Assembly: GCA_047975005.1 (NCBI GenBank)
Contig: JBKECW010000094.1
Span: forward strand, 3,915 to 67,914
DNA length: 64,000 bases
DNA from: JBKEAJ01 sp047975005
GTDB lineage: Bacteria > Bacteroidota > Bacteroidia > Bacteroidales > Prolixibacteraceae
Reading direction: 5' to 3'
The notes beneath the pieces are model-generated. The model had not been told where the DNA came from. It saw only the letters and a list, made by a program, of their open reading frames with translations, and did not search any database. This document shows positions 1 through 9,373 of this stretch, piece after piece (position 1 is the first letter of the stretch; each line of letters starts with the position of its first letter). A program made the position numbers and the translations under genes.

Positions 1-181
1 TCTCGGGCATCATTATGTCAAGGATTACTAAATCGGGGTTATGCTTTTTTGCCAATTCGATAGATTCCCTGCCATTGTTGCAGGTGTAAACTACATAACC
101 TTCCTTTCTCAAATTGTAACTAATGAATTCGAGGATGTCTTGTTCGTCATCACAGACGATTATTACGGGTTGTTCTGCCAT
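1..181 (-). CDS. Response regulator, receiver domain (partial, cut by window edge)
   Basis: Only the first 60 residues lie in the window; the gene continues off the left edge. They form the start of a CheY-like receiver: the acidic pair D11-D12 after the first beta strand, and the phosphoacceptor D55 in the motif LVILDIMMP. The start is the ATG at 181, 4 bases after the stop of the histidine kinase, so the two are co-transcribed with the kinase first. By pairing with a PhoR-like kinase it is probably an OmpR/PhoB-type transcription regulator, but the output domain is not visible here. Confidence 0.9.
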   Translation of the reverse strand, partial: MAEQPVIIVCDDEQDILEFISYNLRKEGYVVYTCNNGRESIELAKKHNPDLVILDIMMPE

Positions 182-185
182 AGGT

Positions 186-1199
186 TTAATTTTTATACTT
201 ATCCAAGGTAAAGGTGAATTTTGTGCCTATACCTACTTTACTGCTAACTACTATTTTTTGTTTGTGCGCTTCGATGATGTGTTTTACTATTGAAAGCCCC
301 AGTCCCGTACCGCCTTGCTCTCTCGAACGATGTTTTTCTACTCTGTAAAAACGCTCAAAAACTCTGCCAACATGGTCATCTGGAATACCAATTCCGTTGT
401 CTCTTACCTCGATGGACACTAAATCTTCATCAGATTCGTCAATGCCTACCGATACATATCCGTTGTTTTTGCCATATTTAATCGCATTAGACACCAAGTT
501 GGTCATTATATCTGTAATACGCAATTCGTCGGCATAAACCCAAACGGATTGCTCAGACTTATTTTTTATTTGCAATTCGATATTTTTCTGATTCGCCAAG
601 TATAGGAACTGTTCAAAGATCTCTTCAACCAGGCTGATTATATCAAATTTTGCCTTCTGTAGTTTCATCCCTCCAGACTCAAACTTGCTTATTGCTTCAA
701 GGTCGTTAACAACGCTTATCATACGGTCAACACTCTTTTCTGCACGGGATAGGTACAATTTGTTGACCTCCGGGTCGTTAATTGCCCCCTCCAATAGAGT
801 AAGGATATAGCCTTGAATATTAAAAATCGGAGTTTTTAGCTCGTGCGAAACATTGCCAAGATACTCTCGTCTGTATTTCTCCAAGCCTTTTAGACGCTCT
901 ATTTCTTCACTTTGGGCATTGCCGAAACTGTCGGCAAAAACTGACGTGTGGCGAACTCTTCCTCTGTTCTTTCGTTCGCGGCTTTTAATCGCTTCGACAA
1001 CATCAAAAACTAAAGAACGAACAACCTGCCTAAATAGAAAATATGATACCACAAACGAGGATGCAACTATTATTAGCGCTGTTAGTACGGGGAGTTCTTC
1101 TTCAAGGTAATAAAATATTATACAAGCAATTATGACAATTGAGCTTGTTATTGCCGAAAGTATATATATACTCTTATTGTATGTATTGCTTTCCATCAT
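186..1199 (-). CDS. Membrane sensor histidine kinase, PhoR-like
   Basis: Sensor kinase of 337 residues that autophosphorylates on His and hands the phosphate to the response regulator encoded next to it. Two N-terminal membrane segments (about residues 11-30 and 39-56) enclose only a few residues, so there is almost no periplasmic sensor domain. The HisKA H-box has H119 in NVSHELKTP. The HATPase_c domain shows the N-box (NLVSNAIK, 234-241), DNGIGIP (267-273) and GTGLGLS (297-303). All catalytic motifs look intact. The short sensor region suggests it senses within the membrane or through a partner; the ligand cannot be told from sequence. Name PhoR is by similarity only. Confidence 0.88.
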   Translation of the reverse strand: MMESNTYNKSIYILSAITSSIVIIACIIFYYLEEELPVLTALIIVASSFVVSYFLFRQVVRSLVFDVVEAIKSRERKNRGRVRHTSVFADSFGNAQSEEIERLKGLEKYRREYLGNVSHELKTPIFNIQGYILTLLEGAINDPEVNKLYLSRAEKSVDRMISVVNDLEAISKFESGGMKLQKAKFDIISLVEEIFEQFLYLANQKNIELQIKNKSEQSVWVYADELRITDIMTNLVSNAIKYGKNNGYVSVGIDESDEDLVSIEVRDNGIGIPDDHVGRVFERFYRVEKHRSREQGGTGLGLSIVKHIIEAHKQKIVVSSKVGIGTKFTFTLDKYKN

Positions 1200-1327
1200 T
1201 CTTATTCATAAAGAGTGTGCTAAGGTAATTATTTTTTACTAATTATTACTATAATACTAATTTTTTGTGCGGGAAGTAACAGGATTCCCAAGAATAATAT
1301 CACCCTTGTAGTTCTCCATTGTGGTGC

Positions 1328-1525
1328 TTACATAGCGTTAGTCTCGTTAATACATTTGTTCATAGATTTGATAATGCCTGTTTGATTCTCCGCTTTGCGC
1401 AAATTTAATATGCCTCCATCACTACTTATTCGTTCCCCACTAAGTGAGAGTTCAACGTTTCTATCTTTTAGAGGAGATAAGGCTAATTTAACTTGGCGAT
1501 TTTCAAGATCGTTTTCTATCTTGTG
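1328..1525 (-). mobile_element. Possible IS1380-family transposase fragment (decayed)
   Basis: In the 467-base gap between the kinase and gltD, a minus-strand frame of about 65 codons lacks a clear start. It contains ISSDGGILNLRKAENQTG, which resembles the N-terminal part of IS1380-type transposases (a TSDGGLLLLRE-like motif is common there). It stops at TAA at 1328-1330, far short of the usual 400-plus residues. No terminal inverted repeats or target duplication are obvious. The rest of the gap shows only an imperfect hairpin at 1533-1597. The assignment rests on one short motif and is tentative. Confidence 0.35.
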
Positions 1526-1532
1526 TCATACA

Positions 1533-1597
1533 AGGTGGTTTTTGTTGTATACCCAAATATAATGATTTCTCAGCTATTTTTGGGTAACATACCACCT
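1533..1597. repeat. Imperfect inverted repeat (hairpin) beside transposase remnant
   Basis: GGTGGT...ACCCAAA on the left arm pairs with TTTGGGT...ACCACC on the right arm around a loop of about 20 bases. It sits between the putative transposase fragment and gltD. It could be a decayed element end or part of a terminator for gltD; there is no clean T-run, so I cannot choose. Confidence 0.4.
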
Positions 1598-1666
1598 CTT
1601 TTATGAATAATATAGGCTAAGTAAATTGACAGCAGAAAACAATTTTGAACTTGTGTCGTCAGCCTG

Positions 1667-3088
1667 TCAGCTCATCAAAAAGTTATTAATTTCCATTGCC
1701 GTGCGCCTGCCGTGGTTTAACGCTCGCACCACAAGACTTGCGCCCGTAGCGCAATCGCCCGTAGCAAAAACTTTATTATGATTGGTCAAACCGGCTTCCC
1801 TTGTAGAGATGTTGCCCCGATTGTCATAATCTAGGCTCATGCCGTCAAGCAAGCCCTCGTGAATAGGCTGAGTGAAGCCCATCGCTAGCAATACTAAATC
1901 AACTTCTACTATGTGCTCTGTACCGGCTTTCTCATTAAGCTGCATTCTGCCATCTTCACTTTTTGTCCACTCAACTTCGACTAGTTCGACCCCTGTTACT
2001 TTGCCGTTCTTGCCAATAAAACGCTTCGACGATAGGCTCCACCGTCTCTCGCATCCCTCTTCGTGCGATGACGAGCTGCGCAAAGTATTAGGCCAATAAG
2101 GCCACGGATTGTTGTCGCCTCGCTCTTCCGCAGGCTTTGGCATTATCTCTATTTGCATGATACTGTTTGCTTTTTGGCGTATTGATGTGCCTACGCAATC
2201 AGAGCCCGTATCGCCACCACCGATAACTAGTATTTTTTTGCCTCTTGCGGTCAGAAGCTCCTCGTCAGAGTATTTCTCGCCTCTGATAATTTTATTCTGT
2301 TGCTTGAGAAAGTCCATGGCGAAATGTACTCCGTCTAACTCCCTACCGTCAATGGGGAGGTCGCGGGGCTGCATTGCTCCTATTGCAAGGCATACAGCAT
2401 CGTAGTTATTCAGTAAATCCTCGTTTGAAATGTCCACTCCTGCTTTTGTGTTGAGCTTGAAATTAATCCCTTCTGCCTCAAAGATTTCCACGCGCCTGTT
2501 TACCACCGACTTATTTAGTTTGAAGTCGGGTATGCCGTAGCGCAAAAGTCCGCCTGCCGCATCGTCTTGTTCGATAACATCTACCGTATGCCCGAGTTTA
2601 TTAAGGATGTCGGCAACCGATAAGCCCGAGGGTCCACTGCCGACAACTGCTACTTTCTTGCCTGTACGGGTCTGTGGCGGCTTTGGTACAACATGCCCTC
2701 GCTCATAGGCCTGCTCCATCACCGCTGCTTCATTTTCTCTGATGGTAACAGCTTCATTATGAACCGCCAGTACACATGCCTTCTCGCAGGGAGCAGGACA
2801 CACTCGGCCCGTAAACTCAGGGAAACTGTTGGTGCTTTGCAATATATCGCTTGCTAACTTCCAATTGCCTTTGTAAGCAGCATCTTGCCACTCCGGCATC
2901 TTGCTGTGTGTGGGGCAAGCCCAGTGGCAGAATGGTATCCCACAGTCCATACATCTCGATGCTTGTGCTTGTCTGTCCTCTGTGTTCAGGGTCTGTTCTA
3001 CCTCTCCGTAATCTTCTATTCTGTCGTGAACGGGGCGGTAGCCGCCGTCTTTTCTTTTTATTTCTATAAAACCTTTTGGATTTCCCAT
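1667..3088 (-). CDS. gltD: Glutamate synthase (NADPH) small subunit
   Basis: Electron-input subunit of glutamate synthase: takes electrons from NADPH through FAD and iron-sulfur clusters to the large subunit, for glutamine + 2-oxoglutarate to two glutamate. The 473 residues match the family length. Cysteines C46, C49, C54 and C58, then C97, C101 and C105, form the N-terminal [4Fe-4S] sites. The FAD-binding Rossmann motif VAVVGSGPSGLS is at 146-157 and the NADPH-binding motif VIGGGDTGSD at 288-297. It lies 12 bases downstream of gltB on the same strand, a gltBD operon. A second, diverged member of this flavoprotein family lies at 42076-43560. Confidence 0.96.
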   Translation of the reverse strand: MGNPKGFIEIKRKDGGYRPVHDRIEDYGEVEQTLNTEDRQAQASRCMDCGIPFCHWACPTHSKMPEWQDAAYKGNWKLASDILQSTNSFPEFTGRVCPAPCEKACVLAVHNEAVTIRENEAAVMEQAYERGHVVPKPPQTRTGKKVAVVGSGPSGLSVADILNKLGHTVDVIEQDDAAGGLLRYGIPDFKLNKSVVNRRVEIFEAEGINFKLNTKAGVDISNEDLLNNYDAVCLAIGAMQPRDLPIDGRELDGVHFAMDFLKQQNKIIRGEKYSDEELLTARGKKILVIGGGDTGSDCVGTSIRQKANSIMQIEIMPKPAEERGDNNPWPYWPNTLRSSSSHEEGCERRWSLSSKRFIGKNGKVTGVELVEVEWTKSEDGRMQLNEKAGTEHIVEVDLVLLAMGFTQPIHEGLLDGMSLDYDNRGNISTREAGLTNHNKVFATGDCATGASLVVRALNHGRRTAMEINNFLMS

Positions 3089-3100
3089 GATTGTCTTTTT

Positions 3101-6100
3101 TTATTCTTGGTGAGACGTTTCTTCCGTTGTGCTTTGAAGTCGTTTTTTAATCTCTTGAAGTTTAGTCTCCTCAAGCACTTTCTTATATTCAAACGGAATT
3201 ACTTTGATAAATTTAGGTAGATAGTATTGCCAGTTTGTCAGTACCTTAGAGGCTACCGAGCTGTTGGTATTGATGAGGTGCTGATTTATCAGTTCCTGCA
3301 ATTCGTAAATATCGTCGGTCTCCAACTTATCCAGCGACACCAAGCCCTTGTTGCAGTAGTAATCGAAATTGCCTCTTTCGTCAAGCACGTAGGCTATGCC
3401 GCCGCTCATACCTGCTGCAAAGTTACGACCTGTCTTGCCGAGTACTACAACCCTGCCGCCTGTCATATATTCGCAGCAGTGGTCGCCAACACCCTCAATT
3501 ACTGCTTTTGCTCCGCTGTTTCTCACAGCAAAACGCTCCCCTGCAACGCCTCTAACAAACAAATAGCCCGAAGTAGCTCCATAAAGTACCGTATTGCCGA
3601 TGATGATATTGTTCTCGGGGATAAATCGACTTTGAACAGGTGGTACTACTGTTATCTTGCCGCCTGACAATCCTTTGGCTACATAATCGTTGGCATCGCC
3701 AACCAACTTCAAAGACAATCCCTTCACGGCAAATGCCCCAAAACTTTGTCCTGCCGAACCCTTAAATTCGCAGTTGATAGTGTCGGGTGGAAGACCTGCT
3801 TCGCCATGTGCTTTGGAAATTACTCCCGAAAGCATTGCCCCAACTGTTCTGTCGGTGTTCTGAATAGGCTTGGCTAACCATGTCTTGCGCTTGGATTCTA
3901 TGGAGTCGTTAACCTCCACAATTATCTGGTGATCAAGCACCTGTCCGGCGGTTTTTACATCAGGCTCTACATTCTTGATAGCATTGGTTTTTGTTTCTTC
4001 GGGCATGTAAATAAGAGGAGAAACATCTAATGTTTTGTGCTTGCGGTGTTTTAAATCCTTGCGTGGTTCAAGCAGGTCAGCTCTTCCGATTATCTCGTCC
4101 ATGCTCCTATAACCAAGTTCTGCAAGATGTTCTCTGACCTCTTCTGCTATAAACTTAAAGTAGTTGATAACATATTCTGCATGACCAAGATAGCGTTTCC
4201 TGAGTTTCTTGTTTTGTGTGGCTATGCCTGCCGGGCAAGTGTTGAGATGGCACTTGCGCATCATCACACAGCCCAGTGTTATCAGTGCTCCGGTGGCAAA
4301 ACCAAATTCCTCAGCTCCTAATAATGCCGAATAGACAACGTCCATGCCTGTGCGTAACTGCCCGTCGGTTTGAAGTTTTATTCTGCCTCGCAGATTGTTT
4401 AGTACTAAAGTCTGCTGAACCTCTGCAACACCTATCTCTAAAGGCATGCCAACGTGCTTGATGGAACTTTGCGGACTTGCGCCTGTACCTCCTTCTGTTC
4501 CGCTAATTACTATCAAATCTGCATTTGCCTTGGCAACTCCTGCTGCTACTGTGCCAACTCCGTTTTGTGAAACCAACTTTACGCTTACTTTCGCATTGGG
4601 ATTAACATTCTTCATGTCAAAAATCAACTGTGCCAAGTCCTCGATGGAATAAATGTCGTGGTGGGGTGGTGGCGAAATCAAGGTAATGCCCGGAGTAGAG
4701 TTTCTTAGCTTCGCAATAACTTTGTTCACCTTAAAGCCCGGTAGCTGCCCACCCTCGCCGGGTTTAGCTCCTTGTGCTATCTTTATCTGTATCTCTTGTG
4801 CATTGGAAAGGTAGTTGGCAGTTACGCCAAAACGCCCCGACGCTATCTGCTTGATTTTGCTGTTTTTGATAGAGCCAAAACGCATGGCATCCTCGCCGCC
4901 CTCGCCGGTATTACTGCGTCCGCCAATGGTGTTCATAGCTATTGCCAATGCTTCGTGTGCTTCTTTGCTTATTGAACCATAGGACATTGCTCCCGTACAA
5001 AAGCGTTTCATTATGTTTTCTATCGGCTCGACCTCCTCAATGCTGATGGGGTTTTTCTTATGCTCAAACATGCCTCTGATATAATGGGGTGCCTTAATAC
5101 GGTGATTTACCATACCGGAAAACTGCTTGTATTTTTTGTAATCGCCTGTTTTAGTCGACCATTGCAACAAGGCTATTGCCTCAGGACTCCATGAGTGTTC
5201 TTCCTTGCCGAAACGATAACTGTAAATGCCTAAGTTCTCCAAAAGATCTTCGTTCAGCTTATTTTCAAACACTTCTTTGTGACTCTCTAATACCTCGGAG
5301 GCTATATCGTTGAGTTTCAGTCCTTCAATCTTTGTTACCGTGCCTCTGAAATATTTATATACTAGTTCGGAGTTCAATCCCAAAACTTCAAAGTTTCTCG
5401 AACCGTGATAACTTCTCAGGGTCGAAATTCCCATCTTAGACATTATCTTCAACAGACCCTTGTCTATCGCTTTCATGTAGTGAGTGCGTGCTTTCACATA
5501 GTCGTCGCCCAACTCTGTTTTTGCCTTTTCGTTGAGAATAGCAAACGCCATATATGGATTGATAACGCTAGCTCCGTAGGCAAGTAGCAAGGCAAAGTCG
5601 TTGACCTCGCGGGCATCTGCCGTTTCGACAATTATACCTACCTGTACACGCCTTTTGTTGTCGATAAGGTGCTGATTTACTGCCGCTACCGCCAATAATA
5701 TTGGTATCGATGCTCGGTCTTTGGATACTGCTCTGTCGGTGAGGATTACAAAATTATTGCCCTCGTTGACAGCCTGTAATGCCTCGTCCAGAACTTTCGT
5801 CAGTGCGTTAGTCATCTCTTCTTCGCCTCTGCTGACCTCGAAAGTTGTGTCTATGATCTTGTTCGAAAACTCCTTGCGCACCAAATCCTTTATTTTACCC
5901 AAATCGGTATTGGTGATTATTGGAGTTCCAAATTTTATAAGACTGCATTGCTCCGCCGATTCTTCCAATAAGTTCTTATTCATCGAACCGATATAGGTGT
6001 CCAAAGACATTACAAGACTCTCGCGCAAGGGGTCGATGGCGGGGTTTGTAACCTGAGCAAAGGTCTGTCTGAAATAATTGAACAGTCTTTGAGGATGTTC

Positions 6101-7618
6101 TGACAGGACTGCCATCGGCGTGTCGTTGCCCATCGAACCGGTCGGTTCCTGCCCGTGCTTTGCCATGGGCATTATGATGGCATCGATATCTTCTTTAGAA
6201 TACCTAAAAATCCTCATGTAGTCGTTGTATTTGTCTCCTAACGATGACGATACGTGTTGCTTGGCATTTACGTCTTCTATCAGAACACGACTGGCATCCA
6301 GCCAGTTTTTATATGGATTGCGACTGCTGAGCTGAGATTTCACATCGCTGTCGGGAATGATAATGCCGAATTTAGTATCGACCAGCAAAATCTTACCCGG
6401 CTTTAGTCGTCCTTTTTCTACAATAGCTTCGTCATCAAAGGTCTGTACGCCTGTTTCAGACCCCATCACAATTAAGTCACTGTCGGTAATGACATATCTT
6501 GAAGGGCGTAGCCCGTTGCGGTCTAGTGTTCCGCCGATAAAACGCCCGTCGGAGAATACAATTGATGCAGGGCCATCCCATGGCTCCATCAGCGTCGAAT
6601 GATATTCGTAGAATGCCTTTAGACTATCGGGTATCGGGTTTTTGTTGTTCCACGACTCGGGTATCAGTATGCACAAAGCATGGTGTAGACTGCGTCCGGT
6701 CTGATTTAGGAACTCTAAAGCATTGTCGAGTGATGCCGAGTCGCTTTTGCCGGGCTCAATAATGGGGTATAGTTTTTTAAGGTCTTTTTCAAAAAGGTCG
6801 GATGCTAAAACCGACTCGCGTGCTCCCATCCAGAAGCGGTTGCCTTTTACTGTATTTATTTCGCCATTGTGGGCAAGTGTTCTGAAAGGCTGTGCCAAGC
6901 TCCACGCAGGAAAAGTATTGGTGCTGAAACGAGAGTGTACTAAGGAAATGGCACTAGTGAAATTCTTATCTTGAAGGTCAAGGAAATACTCTTCCACCTG
7001 ATCGGGAGTGAGCATGCCTTTATATATAATAGTACGTGTGGAAAGACTGACAATATAAAAATCGTCCTTTTGGGAAATATCAGATTTTCTGATTTTTTTC
7101 TCTATTTGTTTTCTAACCAAATACAGCTTTCTATCGAGAGCATCAGGCTCGAAATTGCCGGTAACGAAAATCTGAGTCGTAAACGGCTCGCTGCGTTTAG
7201 CTATTTCACCTATAACATCACTGTTGACAGGAACATCGCGCAAGGCGATGAACTCCAATCCCTCGTCTGATATTGTGCTTTTAACAATGTCTATGCATTG
7301 CTCTCTTGCCTTTTCGTTGCGTGGAAGAAAAATAAGTCCTGCGCCATAGCAGCTTTCGGGGGGGAGATTTAAACCTTGGCTTATAAAAAAGCCGTGAGGG
7401 ATTTGTGTTAAAATACCTGCGCCGTCACCTGTCTTGCCGTCAGCTCCTCTTGCGCCACGATGATCCATGTTGACGAGAACCTCTAAACCTCGCTTCACAA
7501 TGTCGTGGGATTTCTGACCTTTGATATGCGCTACAAAACCAATACCACAGTTATCATGCTCATTTTGGGGTAGATATAAGCCCTGAGCCTGTGGTGCATC
7601 TTTTTTAAATACACTCAT
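3101..7618 (-). CDS. gltB: Glutamate synthase large subunit
   Basis: Large subunit of 1505 residues, the normal length. The order is: a short propeptide, then a class II glutamine amidotransferase domain whose catalytic nucleophile would be C24 (in HDNCGIGF) after cleavage; a central domain; the FMN-binding synthase TIM barrel; the [3Fe-4S] cysteines in CVMMRKCHLNTCPAG near residue 1135; and the C-terminal GXGXG beta helix with repeated GG motifs (for example MTGGRVVVLG). It releases ammonia from glutamine and channels it to 2-oxoglutarate. A promoter-like site lies at 7693-7724, about 75 bases upstream. gltD follows directly. Confidence 0.97.
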   Translation of the reverse strand: MSVFKKDAPQAQGLYLPQNEHDNCGIGFVAHIKGQKSHDIVKRGLEVLVNMDHRGARGADGKTGDGAGILTQIPHGFFISQGLNLPPESCYGAGLIFLPRNEKAREQCIDIVKSTISDEGLEFIALRDVPVNSDVIGEIAKRSEPFTTQIFVTGNFEPDALDRKLYLVRKQIEKKIRKSDISQKDDFYIVSLSTRTIIYKGMLTPDQVEEYFLDLQDKNFTSAISLVHSRFSTNTFPAWSLAQPFRTLAHNGEINTVKGNRFWMGARESVLASDLFEKDLKKLYPIIEPGKSDSASLDNALEFLNQTGRSLHHALCILIPESWNNKNPIPDSLKAFYEYHSTLMEPWDGPASIVFSDGRFIGGTLDRNGLRPSRYVITDSDLIVMGSETGVQTFDDEAIVEKGRLKPGKILLVDTKFGIIIPDSDVKSQLSSRNPYKNWLDASRVLIEDVNAKQHVSSSLGDKYNDYMRIFRYSKEDIDAIIMPMAKHGQEPTGSMGNDTPMAVLSEHPQRLFNYFRQTFAQVTNPAIDPLRESLVMSLDTYIGSMNKNLLEESAEQCSLIKFGTPIITNTDLGKIKDLVRKEFSNKIIDTTFEVSRGEEEMTNALTKVLDEALQAVNEGNNFVILTDRAVSKDRASIPILLAVAAVNQHLIDNKRRVQVGIIVETADAREVNDFALLLAYGASVINPYMAFAILNEKAKTELGDDYVKARTHYMKAIDKGLLKIMSKMGISTLRSYHGSRNFEVLGLNSELVYKYFRGTVTKIEGLKLNDIASEVLESHKEVFENKLNEDLLENLGIYSYRFGKEEHSWSPEAIALLQWSTKTGDYKKYKQFSGMVNHRIKAPHYIRGMFEHKKNPISIEEVEPIENIMKRFCTGAMSYGSISKEAHEALAIAMNTIGGRSNTGEGGEDAMRFGSIKNSKIKQIASGRFGVTANYLSNAQEIQIKIAQGAKPGEGGQLPGFKVNKVIAKLRNSTPGITLISPPPHHDIYSIEDLAQLIFDMKNVNPNAKVSVKLVSQNGVGTVAAGVAKANADLIVISGTEGGTGASPQSSIKHVGMPLEIGVAEVQQTLVLNNLRGRIKLQTDGQLRTGMDVVYSALLGAEEFGFATGALITLGCVMMRKCHLNTCPAGIATQNKKLRKRYLGHAEYVINYFKFIAEEVREHLAELGYRSMDEIIGRADLLEPRKDLKHRKHKTLDVSPLIYMPEETKTNAIKNVEPDVKTAGQVLDHQIIVEVNDSIESKRKTWLAKPIQNTDRTVGAMLSGVISKAHGEAGLPPDTINCEFKGSAGQSFGAFAVKGLSLKLVGDANDYVAKGLSGGKITVVPPVQSRFIPENNIIIGNTVLYGATSGYLFVRGVAGERFAVRNSGAKAVIEGVGDHCCEYMTGGRVVVLGKTGRNFAAGMSGGIAYVLDERGNFDYYCNKGLVSLDKLETDDIYELQELINQHLINTNSSVASKVLTNWQYYLPKFIKVIPFEYKKVLEETKLQEIKKRLQSTTEETSHQE

Positions 7619-7692
7619 AATTAATAAATTCTTCTAGGCGGGGCTTTTTCACTTCTAAATGTTACATTACCTTGCCTATTAGTTTCGATTTG

Positions 7693-7724
7693 CAAATGTA
7701 CATAATAAATTCGTAATAAACAAT
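7693..7724 (-). promoter_or_regulatory. Bacteroidetes-type promoter for gltB
   Basis: On the minus strand a perfect -7 box TACATTTG (7693-7700) is preceded, 20 bases upstream, by ATTG (7721-7724), close to the -33 TTTG consensus. Predicted start near 7688 gives a 5' leader of about 70 bases before gltB. The rest of 7619-7896 holds no credible gene. Confidence 0.55.
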
Positions 7725-7896
7725 GGGGAGTGGTGTGCCATCCTTTGAATGTAGGTTTTTAAACTGGAGGTGTGTGCGTACCCTTGATTTTGTTGACCTT
7801 GCTCGACTGAGGGGTTGATATGTGAGGTCATAATAAGTTGCTAGCAACTGTTTGGCAGGTTTAGGATTGAGCCAGCCGGTTGTATTTTCCTTTGTG

Positions 7897-9360
7897 TTAC
7901 AGTTCTTTTCTTAGTCTTGCTACAGGTATTTCAAGTTGTTCTCTATACTTCGCAACTGTTCTTCGAGCTATATTGAAGTTATGTTCTTTTAGTATGGCAG
8001 TAAGTTTCTCGTCGGTTAGAGGTTTCTTCTTATCCTCGTTGTCGACACATTCTTGCAGAATCGATTTAATCTTTCGGGATGATACTTCTTCGCCGTCATC
8101 ATTAACAATGCCTTCGGAGAAGAAATATTTAACCGGGTAGGTTCCAAAGGGGGTTTGAATGTACTTGCTATTTGAGACCCGTGAGATTGTCGATATGTCT
8201 AGTCCTGTAGCCTCGGCAACAGTCTTTAGCACCATGGGTTTTAGTTTTGTATCATCGCCTGTAAGGAAATATTCTTTCTGAAGATTAACAATCTGAGACA
8301 TTGTAACCATTAGTGTTTGATTACGCTGATTAAGTGCGTCTATAAACCACTGGGCTTCATCGATTTTCTTTTTTACGTAGTTGAATGATTCGTTGTGAGA
8401 GGAGTTTCTTTTCTCCTTTTTTTCTGCTCTTTCTTTTTTGAAATTTTCGAGCATGTTGGTGTATTCTGTGTTTATCTTTAGGTTTGGGGAGTTTGTTCCA
8501 TTTATTTTCAGAATAAGTTCGCCATCTATATTGTCTAGTATGAAGTCTGGGGTTATCTGTTCAGTGTTTCCGGATGAAATGTTAAATGTGCCACCCGGCT
8601 TTGGTGTTAGATGTTGAATTATATCTATAACAGCTTTTAGTTCATTGTCATTTTTGAGTTTTAGCTTGCGTTCTATTTTCTCAAAGTGGCGCTTTGCGAG
8701 GAGATCAAACATTTCGTCTACTATCTTCTTGGCTCTGTCTATTTCTTCAGAGCTTTGTCTGCGGGCTAGTTGCAGGGATAGGCATTCTTGCAGGTCTCTG
8801 GCTCCAACGCCTGCTGGGTCTAAGTTTTGAATGAGTTTTAATATTCTTTCGGCATTTTCGTCGCTTGTTTCTAATCCATATTTGAATGATAGGTCGTCAA
8901 CCATTGATTCGACATCTCTGCGCAAGTATCCATCATCGTCAATATTTCCAATTATATAGTCGGCAATTACAAGTTCCTTCTCAGATAAGTCGCACAGTGA
9001 TAGTTGTTCCCTTAGATAATCTGAAAAAGAGTTTAAGGATATTAAAGGGGTGACAATCTCTTTGTCTTCGGACGAATAGTTGTTGGTGCGCAGCTGGTAG
9101 GATGGAATATCATCTTCGTGCAAATAGTTGTCTGCGGAGAATTCGTCTTCTGTGTTGGGATATTCCCTGTCATTATTGTCAACTTCGGTATTTTCTTGTG
9201 ATGTGTCGTCAGTATCTTCCTCTAAAGTAGGATTTTCCTCAAGTTCTTTTTTTATTCTTTGTTCTAGCTGGAGCGTAGGAATCTCTAGAAGCTTCATCAG
9301 TTGTATTTGCTGAGGAGAAAGCTTTTGTTGTAGTTTTTGTTGTAAGGAGAGCCTCTGCAT
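7897..9360 (-). CDS. rpoN: RNA polymerase sigma-54 factor
   Basis: Alternative sigma factor that directs polymerase to -24/-12 promoters and needs an AAA+ activator. The N-terminal region I is glutamine/leucine-rich (residues 1-50, LSPQQIQLMKLLEIP), followed by an acidic region II. The core-binding and DNA-binding domains follow. The diagnostic RpoN box ARRTVAKYRE is at residues 465-474, identical to the textbook motif. The length of 487 is normal. The gene starts 13 bases after the asnS stop, so it is probably read from the asnS promoter. No activator gene is in the window. Confidence 0.97.
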   Translation of the reverse strand: MQRLSLQQKLQQKLSPQQIQLMKLLEIPTLQLEQRIKKELEENPTLEEDTDDTSQENTEVDNNDREYPNTEDEFSADNYLHEDDIPSYQLRTNNYSSEDKEIVTPLISLNSFSDYLREQLSLCDLSEKELVIADYIIGNIDDDGYLRRDVESMVDDLSFKYGLETSDENAERILKLIQNLDPAGVGARDLQECLSLQLARRQSSEEIDRAKKIVDEMFDLLAKRHFEKIERKLKLKNDNELKAVIDIIQHLTPKPGGTFNISSGNTEQITPDFILDNIDGELILKINGTNSPNLKINTEYTNMLENFKKERAEKKEKRNSSHNESFNYVKKKIDEAQWFIDALNQRNQTLMVTMSQIVNLQKEYFLTGDDTKLKPMVLKTVAEATGLDISTISRVSNSKYIQTPFGTYPVKYFFSEGIVNDDGEEVSSRKIKSILQECVDNEDKKKPLTDEKLTAILKEHNFNIARRTVAKYREQLEIPVARLRKEL

Positions 9361-9373
9361 TCTTGTGTGTGTC

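Noticed and set aside
7662..7847. 61-codon minus-strand frame upstream of gltB
   Set aside because: It spans the gltB promoter, has no recognisable motif and no ribosome site.
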